From Sediminicola sp037203765 (lineage in GTDB: Bacteria > Bacteroidota > Bacteroidia > Flavobacteriales > Flavobacteriaceae), in contig NZ_JBBCAS010000002.1 of the NCBI RefSeq assembly GCF_037203765.1, forward strand, positions 124,001 through 188,000: a stretch of DNA of 64,000 nucleotides. Reading direction: 5' to 3'. Shown here piece by piece: positions 42,926 to 51,201 of this stretch (its first letter is position 1; the number at the start of each line of letters is the position of its first letter). The notes below the pieces were generated by a model. The model made no database searches. It was not told where the DNA came from and saw only the letters and a list, made by a program, of their open reading frames with translations. The translations under genes and the position numbers were made by a program.

Positions 42926-43726
42926 TTATAATTTTCGGATAACCTTCATAAATGCCCCTATTCGTTCACGGTCCAATTCATTTTGCCAGTATCCATTTTT
43001 TTTAAAATAGGAACCAATGATCATACCATCACATAGTGGAAAATACTCGCTCACATTGTCTTTGGTTATGCCCGAACCGATAAAAATGGGAAGCTCCAGA
43101 TTTTTGAGGGATTTCAATTCAGCTATGGAAACCGGCTGTCCGGTATGGCTGCCAGTGATGATCAATCCGTCACTCATAAAAAAATGTGCTGCTTTGGCAG
43201 TGTCCAAAAGGGAAACATCTTGCGTGATGGCATGGGAACTGTGTTTTTTCTTAATATCGGTGAAAACGGCGATTTCCTGTGCTGCTATTTTTTTTCTGTA
43301 GCGCTGGAGTTCCCCTGCTTGCGACTCAATGATTCCTTCATCGGCCACATGGGCAAATACAAAACCTTCGGCACGGATAAAATCCAGTCCTGCCGAATTT
43401 GCTGCGGCTAGGGCTTCCATATTGGCACCGGCCAAAAGCTGAATGCCCACAGGAAGCTTTGTCCGTTGTTTGACCAGATAGCCTATCAGGGTCATTAGGG
43501 AACTTATTTCAGGCCCCACGGTCCCTTTGAGATACGGAACATCGTGCATGTTTTCGATCATAATGGCATCAATGCCTGCATCTCTATAAACATCCGCTTC
43601 CTCTAGTGCAGCAGTGATAATTTCGGAGGGTGCCAGGATATTTTTTGGAGTTCCGGGCAAGGCCTTGACATGGATCATCCCAATAATTGGCTTTGTTCCC
43701 TTAAAAACTGACTTAAATTTTTCCAT
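42926..43726 (-). CDS. BtpA/SgcQ-family protein
   Basis: The 266-residue TIM-barrel-like protein begins with GMIHVKALPGTPKN, continues with YRDAGIDAIMIENMHDVPY and GIQLLAGANMEALAAAN, and ends with FIGSGITKDNVSEY, all typical of the BtpA family. BtpA was first linked to photosystem I assembly in cyanobacteria, but most members are in sugar or nucleoside loci. It is divergent from psuK, with a 65-bp shared promoter region, so a role in pseudouridine or ribose-phosphate metabolism is a reasonable inference. Confidence 0.87.
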   Translation of the reverse strand: MEKFKSVFKGTKPIIGMIHVKALPGTPKNILAPSEIITAALEEADVYRDAGIDAIMIENMHDVPYLKGTVGPEISSLMTLIGYLVKQRTKLPVGIQLLAGANMEALAAANSAGLDFIRAEGFVFAHVADEGIIESQAGELQRYRKKIAAQEIAVFTDIKKKHSSHAITQDVSLLDTAKAAHFFMSDGLIITGSHTGQPVSIAELKSLKNLELPIFIGSGITKDNVSEYFPLCDGMIIGSYFKKNGYWQNELDRERIGAFMKVIRKL

Positions 43727-43791
43727 AAAACCTCCTTATTTCCTTTAAAATTACGTAAATTTAAGAAGGTATTTATCTAATTATCAGAAAG

Positions 43792-44715
43792 ATGTCCAAT
43801 TCACCCAAAGTTACGGTCATTGGTGCTTCCAACGTTGATTTAATAGGTCTTGCCAAGGAAAAATTGATTTTTGAAGATTCCAATATTGGTACGATTGATA
43901 CGATTCTCGGAGGTGTAGGGCGCAATATTGCTGAAAACTTAAAACATTTGGGTTTTGATGTCGATTTTCTGAGTGTTTTCGCTGATGATGAATTTGCCCA
44001 TACACTAAAAAAATCCTGTAAGGATTTCGGTATATCGATTGAACACAGTCTGACGGTCAAAGAAAGCAAAACCTCCCTTTATGTGGCCATTATGGACCAT
44101 TACCGCGATCTGGCGTTGGCTTTGTCTGCCATGGATATCTACGATGATATTCCCGATAGCTTTATTCTGGACAACCTTGATGTCATTGCTGAAAACGAAT
44201 TCTGTGTGCTGGAGACCAATCTGCCCGTAGCCACCTTGGAACTGGTCACGGAAAAACTTCCTAACACCAAATTTGCCCTTGAGGCCGTATCTGCCAAAAA
44301 AGCCTTAAAAGCCTTATCCGTGATCGATAGGTTGCATATTTTGAAATGTAATTACAAGGAGGCAGAATTGTTGAGTGATATGACCGTACAATACGAAAGT
44401 GATTTTGAAAAGATCATTGCCCATTTTTTGGGGATGGGTGTAGAAAAAGTATTTATTACCCTAGGTAAGGATGGGGTTGCTTACGGAGATAAGAACGAGA
44501 TTTTTATCAATAAGAACAATATCCTGACCCCAGTCAATACGAACGGCGCCGGAGATGCCTTTATGGCTGGACTCATCTATGGGGAGACCAAGGGATTGGA
44601 TCTTTACGATACGGTAAATTTTGCCACTGGCTGCGCCCAAATTACCATCCAACATAAAAACGCCGTCCATCCTGATATTTGTGAACAAATGGTTTTAAAG
44701 ACCATGATGCAATGA
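43792..44715 (+). CDS. psuK: Pseudouridine kinase (PfkB family)
   Basis: The 307-residue PfkB-family sugar kinase has an N-terminal VTVIGASNVDLIGLA, the GGVGRNIAENLKHLG substrate-binding signature and the C-terminal NTNGAGDAFMAGL, which contains the catalytic Asp and anion hole. On sequence alone it could be another nucleoside or sugar kinase. The 4-bp overlap with psuG identifies it as the kinase that converts pseudouridine to pseudouridine 5'-phosphate. Confidence 0.88.
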   Translation: MSNSPKVTVIGASNVDLIGLAKEKLIFEDSNIGTIDTILGGVGRNIAENLKHLGFDVDFLSVFADDEFAHTLKKSCKDFGISIEHSLTVKESKTSLYVAIMDHYRDLALALSAMDIYDDIPDSFILDNLDVIAENEFCVLETNLPVATLELVTEKLPNTKFALEAVSAKKALKALSVIDRLHILKCNYKEAELLSDMTVQYESDFEKIIAHFLGMGVEKVFITLGKDGVAYGDKNEIFINKNNILTPVNTNGAGDAFMAGLIYGETKGLDLYDTVNFATGCAQITIQHKNAVHPDICEQMVLKTMMQ

Positions 44716-45626
44716 TCAACCCGCTTCTCGATATCAGTACTGAAGTGAAACACGCCCTCACCAAGGGGTTGCCCATTGTTGCGTTGGAATCAACTATCAT
44801 TTCACACGGCATGCCCTTTCCACAAAATTTGGAAACTGCCCAACATGAGGAAGGGATTTTAAAGGAAAATGGGGTCGTGGCCGCAACTACCGCCGTATTG
44901 GATGGTAAGATCAAGGTGGGGCTGTCCGAAAAGGAACTCCTACACCTTGCCCATTCAGGACCTAAAATTGTAAAAGCCAGCCGCAGGGATATTCCCTATC
45001 TTTTGTCCAATAAGAAGGATGGTGCCACGACTGTGGCATCTACGATGATAGCTGCCCAAATGGCTGGCATCCCTATTATGGCCACAGGGGGAATTGGCGG
45101 TGTGCATAGAGGGGCCATGGAAAGCTTTGATATTTCTGCTGATCTGCAGGAGTTGGCCAAGACAAATGTGGCCGTAGTTTGTGCCGGTATCAAATCAGTG
45201 TTGGACATAGGCTTGACCCTCGAATACCTTGAAACCTTTGGGGTGCCTGTAATTGGATATAAAACTTCAGAACTTCCTGCATTCTACACCCAAAAAAGTG
45301 GATTTAATGTAAGTTATAAGATGGAAAGTGCCCAAGAGATTGCCCAGATGCTCAAAATTAAGTGGGGAATTCCCCTTCAAGGAGGTGTATTGGTCACCAA
45401 TCCCATACCCAAGGCAAAGGAACTTGATTTTGAAATAATGCACAAAGCCATTGAACAGGCCCTTAGTGAGGAGAAAAAACTAGGAATCACGGGTAAGGAA
45501 AGTACGCCATTTCTTCTGGGCAAGGTAAAGGATTTAACTAGCGGCTATAGCCTTAAGGCCAATATTGAACTGGTCTATAACAACGTTCGTTTGGCAGCCA
45601 AAATTGCCAAGGAATACGTAAGGTAA
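44712..45626 (+). CDS. psuG: Pseudouridine-5'-phosphate glycosidase
   Basis: The 304-residue protein shows the IndA/PsuG fold: VALESTIISHGMPFP near residues 23-37, a conserved Lys in KASRRDIPY, TVASTMIAAQMAGI, MATGGIGGVHRG and KSVLDIGLTLEYLETFGVPV. It cleaves the C-C glycosidic bond of pseudouridine 5'-phosphate to uracil and ribose 5-phosphate. It overlaps psuK by ATGA (44712-44715), indicating coupled translation. The complete kinase-glycosidase pair lets the cell recycle pseudouridine from RNA turnover. Confidence 0.95.
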   Translation: MINPLLDISTEVKHALTKGLPIVALESTIISHGMPFPQNLETAQHEEGILKENGVVAATTAVLDGKIKVGLSEKELLHLAHSGPKIVKASRRDIPYLLSNKKDGATTVASTMIAAQMAGIPIMATGGIGGVHRGAMESFDISADLQELAKTNVAVVCAGIKSVLDIGLTLEYLETFGVPVIGYKTSELPAFYTQKSGFNVSYKMESAQEIAQMLKIKWGIPLQGGVLVTNPIPKAKELDFEIMHKAIEQALSEEKKLGITGKESTPFLLGKVKDLTSGYSLKANIELVYNNVRLAAKIAKEYVR

Positions 45627-45710
45627 GGAGTAACCGTTCCGAACATGGGATATAAAAAATAAAAATGCATCTTTGAACCTTAATACCATGGATCACCCAG
45701 GAGCCTGCCA

Positions 45711-46289
45711 ATGCCAAAAAAAGAACACATACATTTTAAAATCTATAAACCTTTCGGAATGCTCAGTCAGATGGGTTCCAATGATCCCAAAGAGTCTCGC
45801 AGCAAACGATTTTTGGGAGACCTCCATGATTTTCCGGAAGGCATTATGCCCATAGGACGGTTGGATGAAAAATCTGAAGGGCTGTTGATCATGACCACCG
45901 ATGGGAAACTTAGTGATACGATCAACCGGTTGGGCATGGAGAAAGAATATTATGCCCAATTGGATGGGGAGATAACCGATGTGGCCATCCAAAATCTGGA
46001 AGCAGGTGTGGAAATAGGTTTCGCCGGTAAAAGATATAGGACCAAACCATGCCAAGTTAGAAAAATAATAGCCCCTACCCTACTTCCCGAACCAGATCCC
46101 AAACTCCGGGTTGGAAGGCATAGGTCCAATTCCTGGATCAGTATCATACTGACCGAGGGCAAGTTCCGTCAGGTTCGGAAAATGACGGCAGCTGTTGGTT
46201 TTCCCACCTTGCGATTGGTACGAGTGAGGATTGGAACCACAACTTTGGACCAGATGAACCTGGGGGATGTTATTGAAATACCATTATAA
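45711..46289 (+). CDS. RsuA/RluE-family pseudouridine synthase, short form
   Basis: The 192-residue protein belongs to the RsuA/RluB/E/F group, recognised from YKPFGMLSQ, the catalytic Asp in MPIGRLDEKSEGLLIMT, EKEYYAQLDG and the closing KFRQVRKMTAAVGFPTLRLVR. It lacks the N-terminal S4 RNA-binding domain, as RluE does, so a 23S rRNA target is likely but the exact uridine cannot be read. It lies 85 bp after psuG on the same strand, placing a pseudouridine-making enzyme beside the pseudouridine-degrading pair. The ATG at 45711 is the first that gives the usual N-terminus. Confidence 0.88.
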   Translation: MPKKEHIHFKIYKPFGMLSQMGSNDPKESRSKRFLGDLHDFPEGIMPIGRLDEKSEGLLIMTTDGKLSDTINRLGMEKEYYAQLDGEITDVAIQNLEAGVEIGFAGKRYRTKPCQVRKIIAPTLLPEPDPKLRVGRHRSNSWISIILTEGKFRQVRKMTAAVGFPTLRLVRVRIGTTTLDQMNLGDVIEIPL

Positions 46290-46327
46290 ATACAAACTGA
46301 AGCTCAGGCAGTTCAAAAGCATCTACG

Positions 46328-46903
46328 CTATTTCTTTTTGCTGTCGTAGTTCTTGAAAAATACGGTCTCGTATTGGTTGTCATGTTTCATTTGTTTCACG
46401 GTTGCCGTTAAAGGTAGTTCTATTCCTGGGTCCAGTACCGTATACTGTGCCATGCCGATAACAGGTTTTCCTCCTGCATCAAAATAGACTGGAGTTGAAT
46501 TTTGGATCACATGGACATATTCTCCTGACCCATTTTTAATTCGGTAATTGTAGGTGTAGCACAAATGTTTTCGTTCATCCAATGGGATTTCCTTTAGGGT
46601 ATACGCCATTAAATCCTTAAGTGCCTTTAAATAACACTTCAGATCCGTTGGATGCATAATGCTCCAAAAATAGTTCATCCCCTGGGTCTTCATTTCCTGG
46701 GGTGCTCTCCCTGTACATACCTCAAAATTCTTACTGACATAGTCGAAAGACAAAGAAGTGGTATTTATCAAAGTAAAAAAGGTGGTGTTGTAAGGTAGGT
46801 AAGCATCCATTTCAACAATTTTCTTGATATGGTGCTCTAAACTGACACTGCCATTTGATTCAAAGATGGAGGTATAAGTATCTTTAAATTTTTTTGAAGG
46901 CAT
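46328..46903 (-). CDS. PAS-domain protein, probably lacking its LuxR output domain
   Basis: The protein has 191 residues from ATG 46903 (MPSKKFKDTYTSIFES). The frame extends to ATG 46990 and would add a hydrophobic segment (RRIAIILLFIDFILTYFV). The PAS fold-3 domain is clear: FTLINTTSLSFDYVSKNFE, MHPTDLKCYLKALKDLM, YRIKNGSGEYVHVIQNS. As I remember them, flavobacterial relatives with this N-terminus continue into a LuxR-type helix-turn-helix after the ETVFFKNY segment. Here the frame stops a few codons later (SKKK) and the convergent pseudouridine synthase gene is only 38 bp away, so the DNA-binding part appears lost or never present. It may be a sensor fragment without output. Confidence 0.65.
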   Translation of the reverse strand: MPSKKFKDTYTSIFESNGSVSLEHHIKKIVEMDAYLPYNTTFFTLINTTSLSFDYVSKNFEVCTGRAPQEMKTQGMNYFWSIMHPTDLKCYLKALKDLMAYTLKEIPLDERKHLCYTYNYRIKNGSGEYVHVIQNSTPVYFDAGGKPVIGMAQYTVLDPGIELPLTATVKQMKHDNQYETVFFKNYDSKKK

Positions 46904-47017
46904 AAGGTAGTTTTGGTTGGTTCTTACAAAGTACGTAAGAATAAAATCTATAAACAATAAGATTATCGCAATTCTACGAAGGATAATCATTTAATTATAA
47001 ATATTATAAGGGTCTTT

Positions 47018-47722
47018 TTAGTTTTTTTCGTCCCTAGTGAAGGGAACAAATCTTACAGCAAGTAAATTCTTTGTAACGATTCGGTCATTCTTTTTAACTA
47101 CCAACTGCAACTGACGGACGCCCCCTGCAGGTCCAATGGGTATGACCATCTTGCCACCATTTTTTAATTGATCGATCAAAGGCTGTGGAATGGTATCTGC
47201 ACCGGCGGTGACCATAATGGCGTCAAAAGGCGCCTTTGATGGCCAGCCGTGATAACCATCTCCCGCTTTGACATTGATGTTGGAATAGCCTAAATCTGCG
47301 AGTTTCTTACCTGCGGAGCTGGCCAATGCCCTTACAATTTCTATGGTATGGACAGAATCCACAATTTTGGACAGTACTGCCGCCTGATATCCTGAACCCG
47401 TTCCAATCTCCAGTACATTGTGAGAGGATCTCAAACCTAGGGTCTGGGTCATAAAAGCTACCAGATAGGGTTGGGAAATGGTCTGGCCATGTCCAATGGG
47501 GAGTGCCCTGTCCATATATGCAAATTGTTTTAGGTGCTCTGGGACAAATTCCTGTCTTGGAACATTCAACATGGCATAAAGCGTTGCCGGGTCAGTAATG
47601 CCCCTGCCCTGGAGTTGTGTTTTTACCATTTCTTCCCTAGCGGCCCAATAATTGTCCTGATTGCTTTTGTAATTGGAGAAAAGCAACAGTAAACTTGAAA
47701 GTATCATGGTAATTTTTCCCAC
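47018..47722 (-). CDS. pcm: Protein-L-isoaspartate O-methyltransferase with signal peptide
   Basis: The 234-residue enzyme has the Pcm core: MVKTQLQGRGITDPATLYAML, the ISQPYLVAFMTQ segment, SAM motif NVLEIGTGSGYQAAVLSKI and the GDGYHGWPSKAPFDAIMVTAGA region. It repairs isoaspartyl residues. An N-terminal hydrophobic stretch (MILSSLLLLFS) resembles a secretion signal, so this copy may act outside the cytoplasm. The start is GTG at 47722 or ATG at 47707; the GTG form adds a Lys before the hydrophobic core. Monocistronic, with a 198-bp gap upstream in which I see no gene. Confidence 0.88.
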   Translation of the reverse strand: MGKITMILSSLLLLFSNYKSNQDNYWAAREEMVKTQLQGRGITDPATLYAMLNVPRQEFVPEHLKQFAYMDRALPIGHGQTISQPYLVAFMTQTLGLRSSHNVLEIGTGSGYQAAVLSKIVDSVHTIEIVRALASSAGKKLADLGYSNINVKAGDGYHGWPSKAPFDAIMVTAGADTIPQPLIDQLKNGGKMVIPIGPAGGVRQLQLVVKKNDRIVTKNLLAVRFVPFTRDEKN

Positions 47723-47920
47723 GCGTTATATTTAAAGGTCCTACCAAAATCTGGATGGTTTTAAATTACAACAATATATAGGCACGCAAAATGATATAAA
47801 ACATGCAATGCTCGGCAACATTGATTTTTTATGCCATCGAGGCAAATGAACTATCAAATTGTTTCTGTCGTGGAATATTTCAGCATAGAGACTAATAGGC
47901 AAGATGGCCAGTGAAAACAA

Positions 47921-48616
47921 CTATTTCATGGAATCGCTGAGCTCGGTAATGGGGGTTATATTCAATTTTCTGAATGCTACTTCGGCTCCTTCGGCCTGAA
48001 CGGCAATCTTTCCACTGCTCACTGTGGCATGGTACCCGTAATTTGCCAGTTCTCCATTGACCCATACCTTGATTTGATGGTCGAGGCATTCAATTACCAT
48101 GGTATTCCATTCTCCCAAAGGATTTTCCAAACCATCTTTCAAATTTTCAATGCGACGGTTTGTACCTTCCGTAATTCCCCATGATTCTTTGGGACCTCTG
48201 CGCTCAATCATATTTTCTGCGGTAATATCCTCAACAATTACCCAAAAATCACCTGCATTTTCATGTTCCATTTGTACCTCTATGGATTTTGGGAACATCC
48301 CATACAGTGCCCTGGGTGTGGAGGCATGAACCAAAATTCCACAATTTCCAGCCTCTCCCGTAAAGCGGTATTCTATATCAAGTCTGTAATTTTTGTATTC
48401 GGAATCGGTAATAAGATGGCCCCTTGGGGTACCCAGACTTATTAGATTCCCTCCGCTAACAACAAAGGGGTTTATGGTATTGGGCACCGTATCCATTTCA
48501 GGCACATCAACATGCCATCCGTCCAAATTTTGACCATTATAAAGAGGTACTGTTTCTGTGGAATTACAAGCAATAATAATCAAAGCTAAGGCTGAGAACA
48601 GTATGGCTTTTTTCAT
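47921..48616 (-). CDS. DUF1080 (3-keto-disaccharide hydrolase-like) lipoprotein
   Basis: The 231-residue lipoprotein has lipobox IIIAC (Cys about 17). A concanavalin-like DUF1080 domain follows: VPLYNGQNLDGWHV near the start, LITDSEYKNYRLDIEYRF, NCGILVHAST, KSIEVQMEHENAGDFW and the final GKIAVQAEGAEVAFRKLNI. The domain is called 3-keto-disaccharide hydrolase in Pfam and is tied to glycan breakdown in Bacteroidota. It follows the D-threonine-aldolase-like gene by 21 bp, so it may be the last member of that operon. Confidence 0.87.
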   Translation of the reverse strand: MKKAILFSALALIIIACNSTETVPLYNGQNLDGWHVDVPEMDTVPNTINPFVVSGGNLISLGTPRGHLITDSEYKNYRLDIEYRFTGEAGNCGILVHASTPRALYGMFPKSIEVQMEHENAGDFWVIVEDITAENMIERRGPKESWGITEGTNRRIENLKDGLENPLGEWNTMVIECLDHQIKVWVNGELANYGYHATVSSGKIAVQAEGAEVAFRKLNITPITELSDSMK

Positions 48617-48637
48617 GGGTTTGGATATAAAGTAGGG

Positions 48638-49765
48638 TTATATATTGATTTTTCTTTTTCGGGCCGTAATTTGCCAAGTGGCCACTTTTTTTCTGTCCTC
48701 AATGACCGAAACTTCATCATAGAGGTTAATGGTTGGACAAATATGATAGGGAACACCATAGAACACGTCCCCTACCTCAATGGACTCCCAATCCCTCACA
48801 CGAAGGACACCGTGTTCTTCGCTTTGGGACAGCAAATCATAATCGGATAGATTTAAAAATCTCACCCTGTGCTGTATAGGATTTTCTGCCGCCAGCCCCT
48901 TGTGACCAAGATCTACGGTAACAATGCCCTTTGTAGGTTTTGAAATGACGCGCGTAACCAAGATTGCGGCATATTTAAATTCCTGTTCTCCCATTTTATC
49001 CCCGTATCCCCAATCCCAAAGTACGCAGGTTCCTGGGCTACAGATACGGCTTTCCTCCAACAAATGGGCGGTAAATGAAGGTGTGCCACCGCAAATAAGT
49101 TGTAAGTTGGGATGGTCTTTTTTCAATTGGACATAAAGTGTGTTGATATCCTGTAAACCCTTTTCTATCTGCTCTTTTCTTTTTTGAAAATCACTCTCCC
49201 TTAAATGCCCATCATAAACATGAAATCCGCAGAATTTCAAATTTTTAAAGTTGATCATTTCAGAGATAAGATGCTCCAGTCCCGATCCCAATTCAATGCC
49301 CGAGCGGTCCATACCGTTGTTGATATCGATGTACACTCCAATGTGGAGGTTATTGAGTAGAGCAATATCGTTCAAATGTTTTGCAGAGGCCACATTATCT
49401 ATAATGGTCGAGAATACTGTATCTGGAAAATGGCCAATGAGGGAAGTAAACCGCGCTATTTTTGGACCAACCAATTGATGGGCCAACAAAATGGCCTTGG
49501 CCCCTTCCTGAGCCGCCATTTCTGCTTCTGCAATTGTAGAGGCCTTAAAGCTCGTGATGCCTGCAGTTATCATTTGGGCCATGACCTTGGGCATTTTATT
49601 GGTTTTTACATGGGGCATCAGCCTGGAAATGTCATTGCCGACCATTTCCTTCATTTTTTGGATGTTGAAAAGTAAATGCTCTTTGTAAAGGGCCAAGGAT
49701 GGAGAATCTACCTCCTCCACATTATCGATAACATACCAGTTTGATGCTAAATTTCCAGTTGTCAT
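48638..49765 (-). CDS. D-threonine aldolase/D-serine dehydratase-like PLP enzyme
   Basis: This 375-residue fold-type III (alanine racemase-like) PLP enzyme has the cofactor Lys in RLMPHVKTNKMPK near residues 49-60, the VYIDINNGMDRSGIE region near 143-157, and CGGTPSFTAHL phosphate-binding residues. A C-terminal YHICPTINLYDE holds the His and Cys that bind the active-site metal in this family. It cleaves D-threonine or D-allo-threonine (or related beta-hydroxy D-amino acids) to glycine and an aldehyde. It is 18 bp downstream of a GltS-like carrier, suggesting uptake and breakdown of D-amino acids. Confidence 0.87.
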   Translation of the reverse strand: MTTGNLASNWYVIDNVEEVDSPSLALYKEHLLFNIQKMKEMVGNDISRLMPHVKTNKMPKVMAQMITAGITSFKASTIAEAEMAAQEGAKAILLAHQLVGPKIARFTSLIGHFPDTVFSTIIDNVASAKHLNDIALLNNLHIGVYIDINNGMDRSGIELGSGLEHLISEMINFKNLKFCGFHVYDGHLRESDFQKRKEQIEKGLQDINTLYVQLKKDHPNLQLICGGTPSFTAHLLEESRICSPGTCVLWDWGYGDKMGEQEFKYAAILVTRVISKPTKGIVTVDLGHKGLAAENPIQHRVRFLNLSDYDLLSQSEEHGVLRVRDWESIEVGDVFYGVPYHICPTINLYDEVSVIEDRKKVATWQITARKRKINI

Positions 49766-49783
49766 AGGTGTTGCTTTTGTAAA

Positions 49784-51118
49784 TCAGGAGACTTTATAGG
49801 TTTTGTTGAATTTCTTAATCAAGATATAAAGGAATATCCCGCCAAACAAACAACCGAGAGTAAAATGCCACTGGAAACCCTGACTTGCCAATATTGGGAA
49901 AAAGACCAAGCAGAGGACCTCAAAAGGAGTAACCCCAATATAGCCGAGGGCAAAAACAGGAAGGGTTTCGGATTTGGCCTCAGGGTCTACCATCCGCAAC
50001 AAGGCGATACCAATGGCAGTAACACCCAAAGACATGCCCCATAAGAAAATAGATTTTTCGAACCAGTACGAAGAGAACAATCTGGTCCCCATAAATTGAA
50101 ACAGAAAAATGGCCAGAACAATACCAAGGGCAAATATGAGTAATAAAGGGCCCGCAAACTTAACTACCACAGCGGTTTTTATGGAAGCGATACCAAAGAT
50201 AACGATAAGATCTGCAAAAAGCCCGCATATTCTGCTCATCAGTTTGGGATCAAAATACATCATCAGTTTTAATTTTGAAAGTGCGGCCTTTAATAGAAGG
50301 CCCACGATAAAAGCAAATGAAAAAGCTGCAATGGAGTAACCGCTTAGGTAAGGTTTGGTGATATTGGTAAGAAATATTCCAGTGAATCCTACCAATATGA
50401 CCAGCATCAGGTGCATTAACAACGGATCTATGGCAATATTGGAAAATGTGGCCTTCCCTATCGACTTTTGGTCCTTGGGTTCAATGAGTCCAGTTTTATA
50501 ACTATTGGGTAACTCCTTAAAATTTTTGATAAAGGAGGTATGTTTTCTTTTGATGCCCCACTGCACCATGATCACCCCGCCCATAGTAGCGGAAAATATC
50601 CCAACCGTGGCACTGGTCATGGCCAGGGATTGAGCTTCTTCCCATTGCAAATTAGCGGCAAAAGACTCCCCAATGGCTGCGGCTGTACCATGCCCCCCAA
50701 AAAAGCCGGTGGCCAAGATGGCTCCAAAACTGCTGTGGATACCCGGGAACAGCCAGCTTAAAATGGTTAGTCCGAACAACAGGCCTGCCCCCCATTGTAA
50801 CAAAAGGATAATGATGGAGGCACCTCCGATCTGTACCGTATTTCTCTTAAACTCTTTTGATTTATCTTTCTGGATATCGAAGGTAAAGGGCAAGGACCCA
50901 AATAAAAAGGCGATCATGATTCCCGGATAAGAACCAATTTGATCTGAAAATGGTAGGATTTCCAAACCATTGGTTCCCAAAAGTAGTCCCAATAACCCGG
51001 TAATGATACTCACCGGGATAAATAGTTTTTGCAATAGGGTGATTCTATTCCTGAGAATAAAACCAATCAATAGAACTATGGAAATCAATCCCAGATCTTG
51101 AATTAAACTCGATGGCAT
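49784..51118 (-). CDS. GltS-like sodium/carboxylate symporter
   Basis: The 444-residue protein has about 11-12 membrane spans in two inverted halves. Conserved GltS-like loops are seen: ATGFFGGHGTAAAIGESFA near residues 135-153, and in the second half FALGYIGVTPFEVLCLV near 388-404. GltS carries glutamate with sodium. Substrate residues here differ and adjacency to a D-threonine-aldolase-like gene favours an amino acid or hydroxy-amino acid. The ATG at 51118 gives a full first span. Confidence 0.8.
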   Translation of the reverse strand: MPSSLIQDLGLISIVLLIGFILRNRITLLQKLFIPVSIITGLLGLLLGTNGLEILPFSDQIGSYPGIMIAFLFGSLPFTFDIQKDKSKEFKRNTVQIGGASIIILLLQWGAGLLFGLTILSWLFPGIHSSFGAILATGFFGGHGTAAAIGESFAANLQWEEAQSLAMTSATVGIFSATMGGVIMVQWGIKRKHTSFIKNFKELPNSYKTGLIEPKDQKSIGKATFSNIAIDPLLMHLMLVILVGFTGIFLTNITKPYLSGYSIAAFSFAFIVGLLLKAALSKLKLMMYFDPKLMSRICGLFADLIVIFGIASIKTAVVVKFAGPLLLIFALGIVLAIFLFQFMGTRLFSSYWFEKSIFLWGMSLGVTAIGIALLRMVDPEAKSETLPVFALGYIGVTPFEVLCLVFFPILASQGFQWHFTLGCLFGGIFLYILIKKFNKTYKVS

Positions 51119-51201
51119 GTAAATTTTTTAAAATGATTCAATGACTGTAAGTAATTGATTATTAGTTATTTGCTTCTTTTGTTTGAAGTTGTTGTTCAGT
51201 A

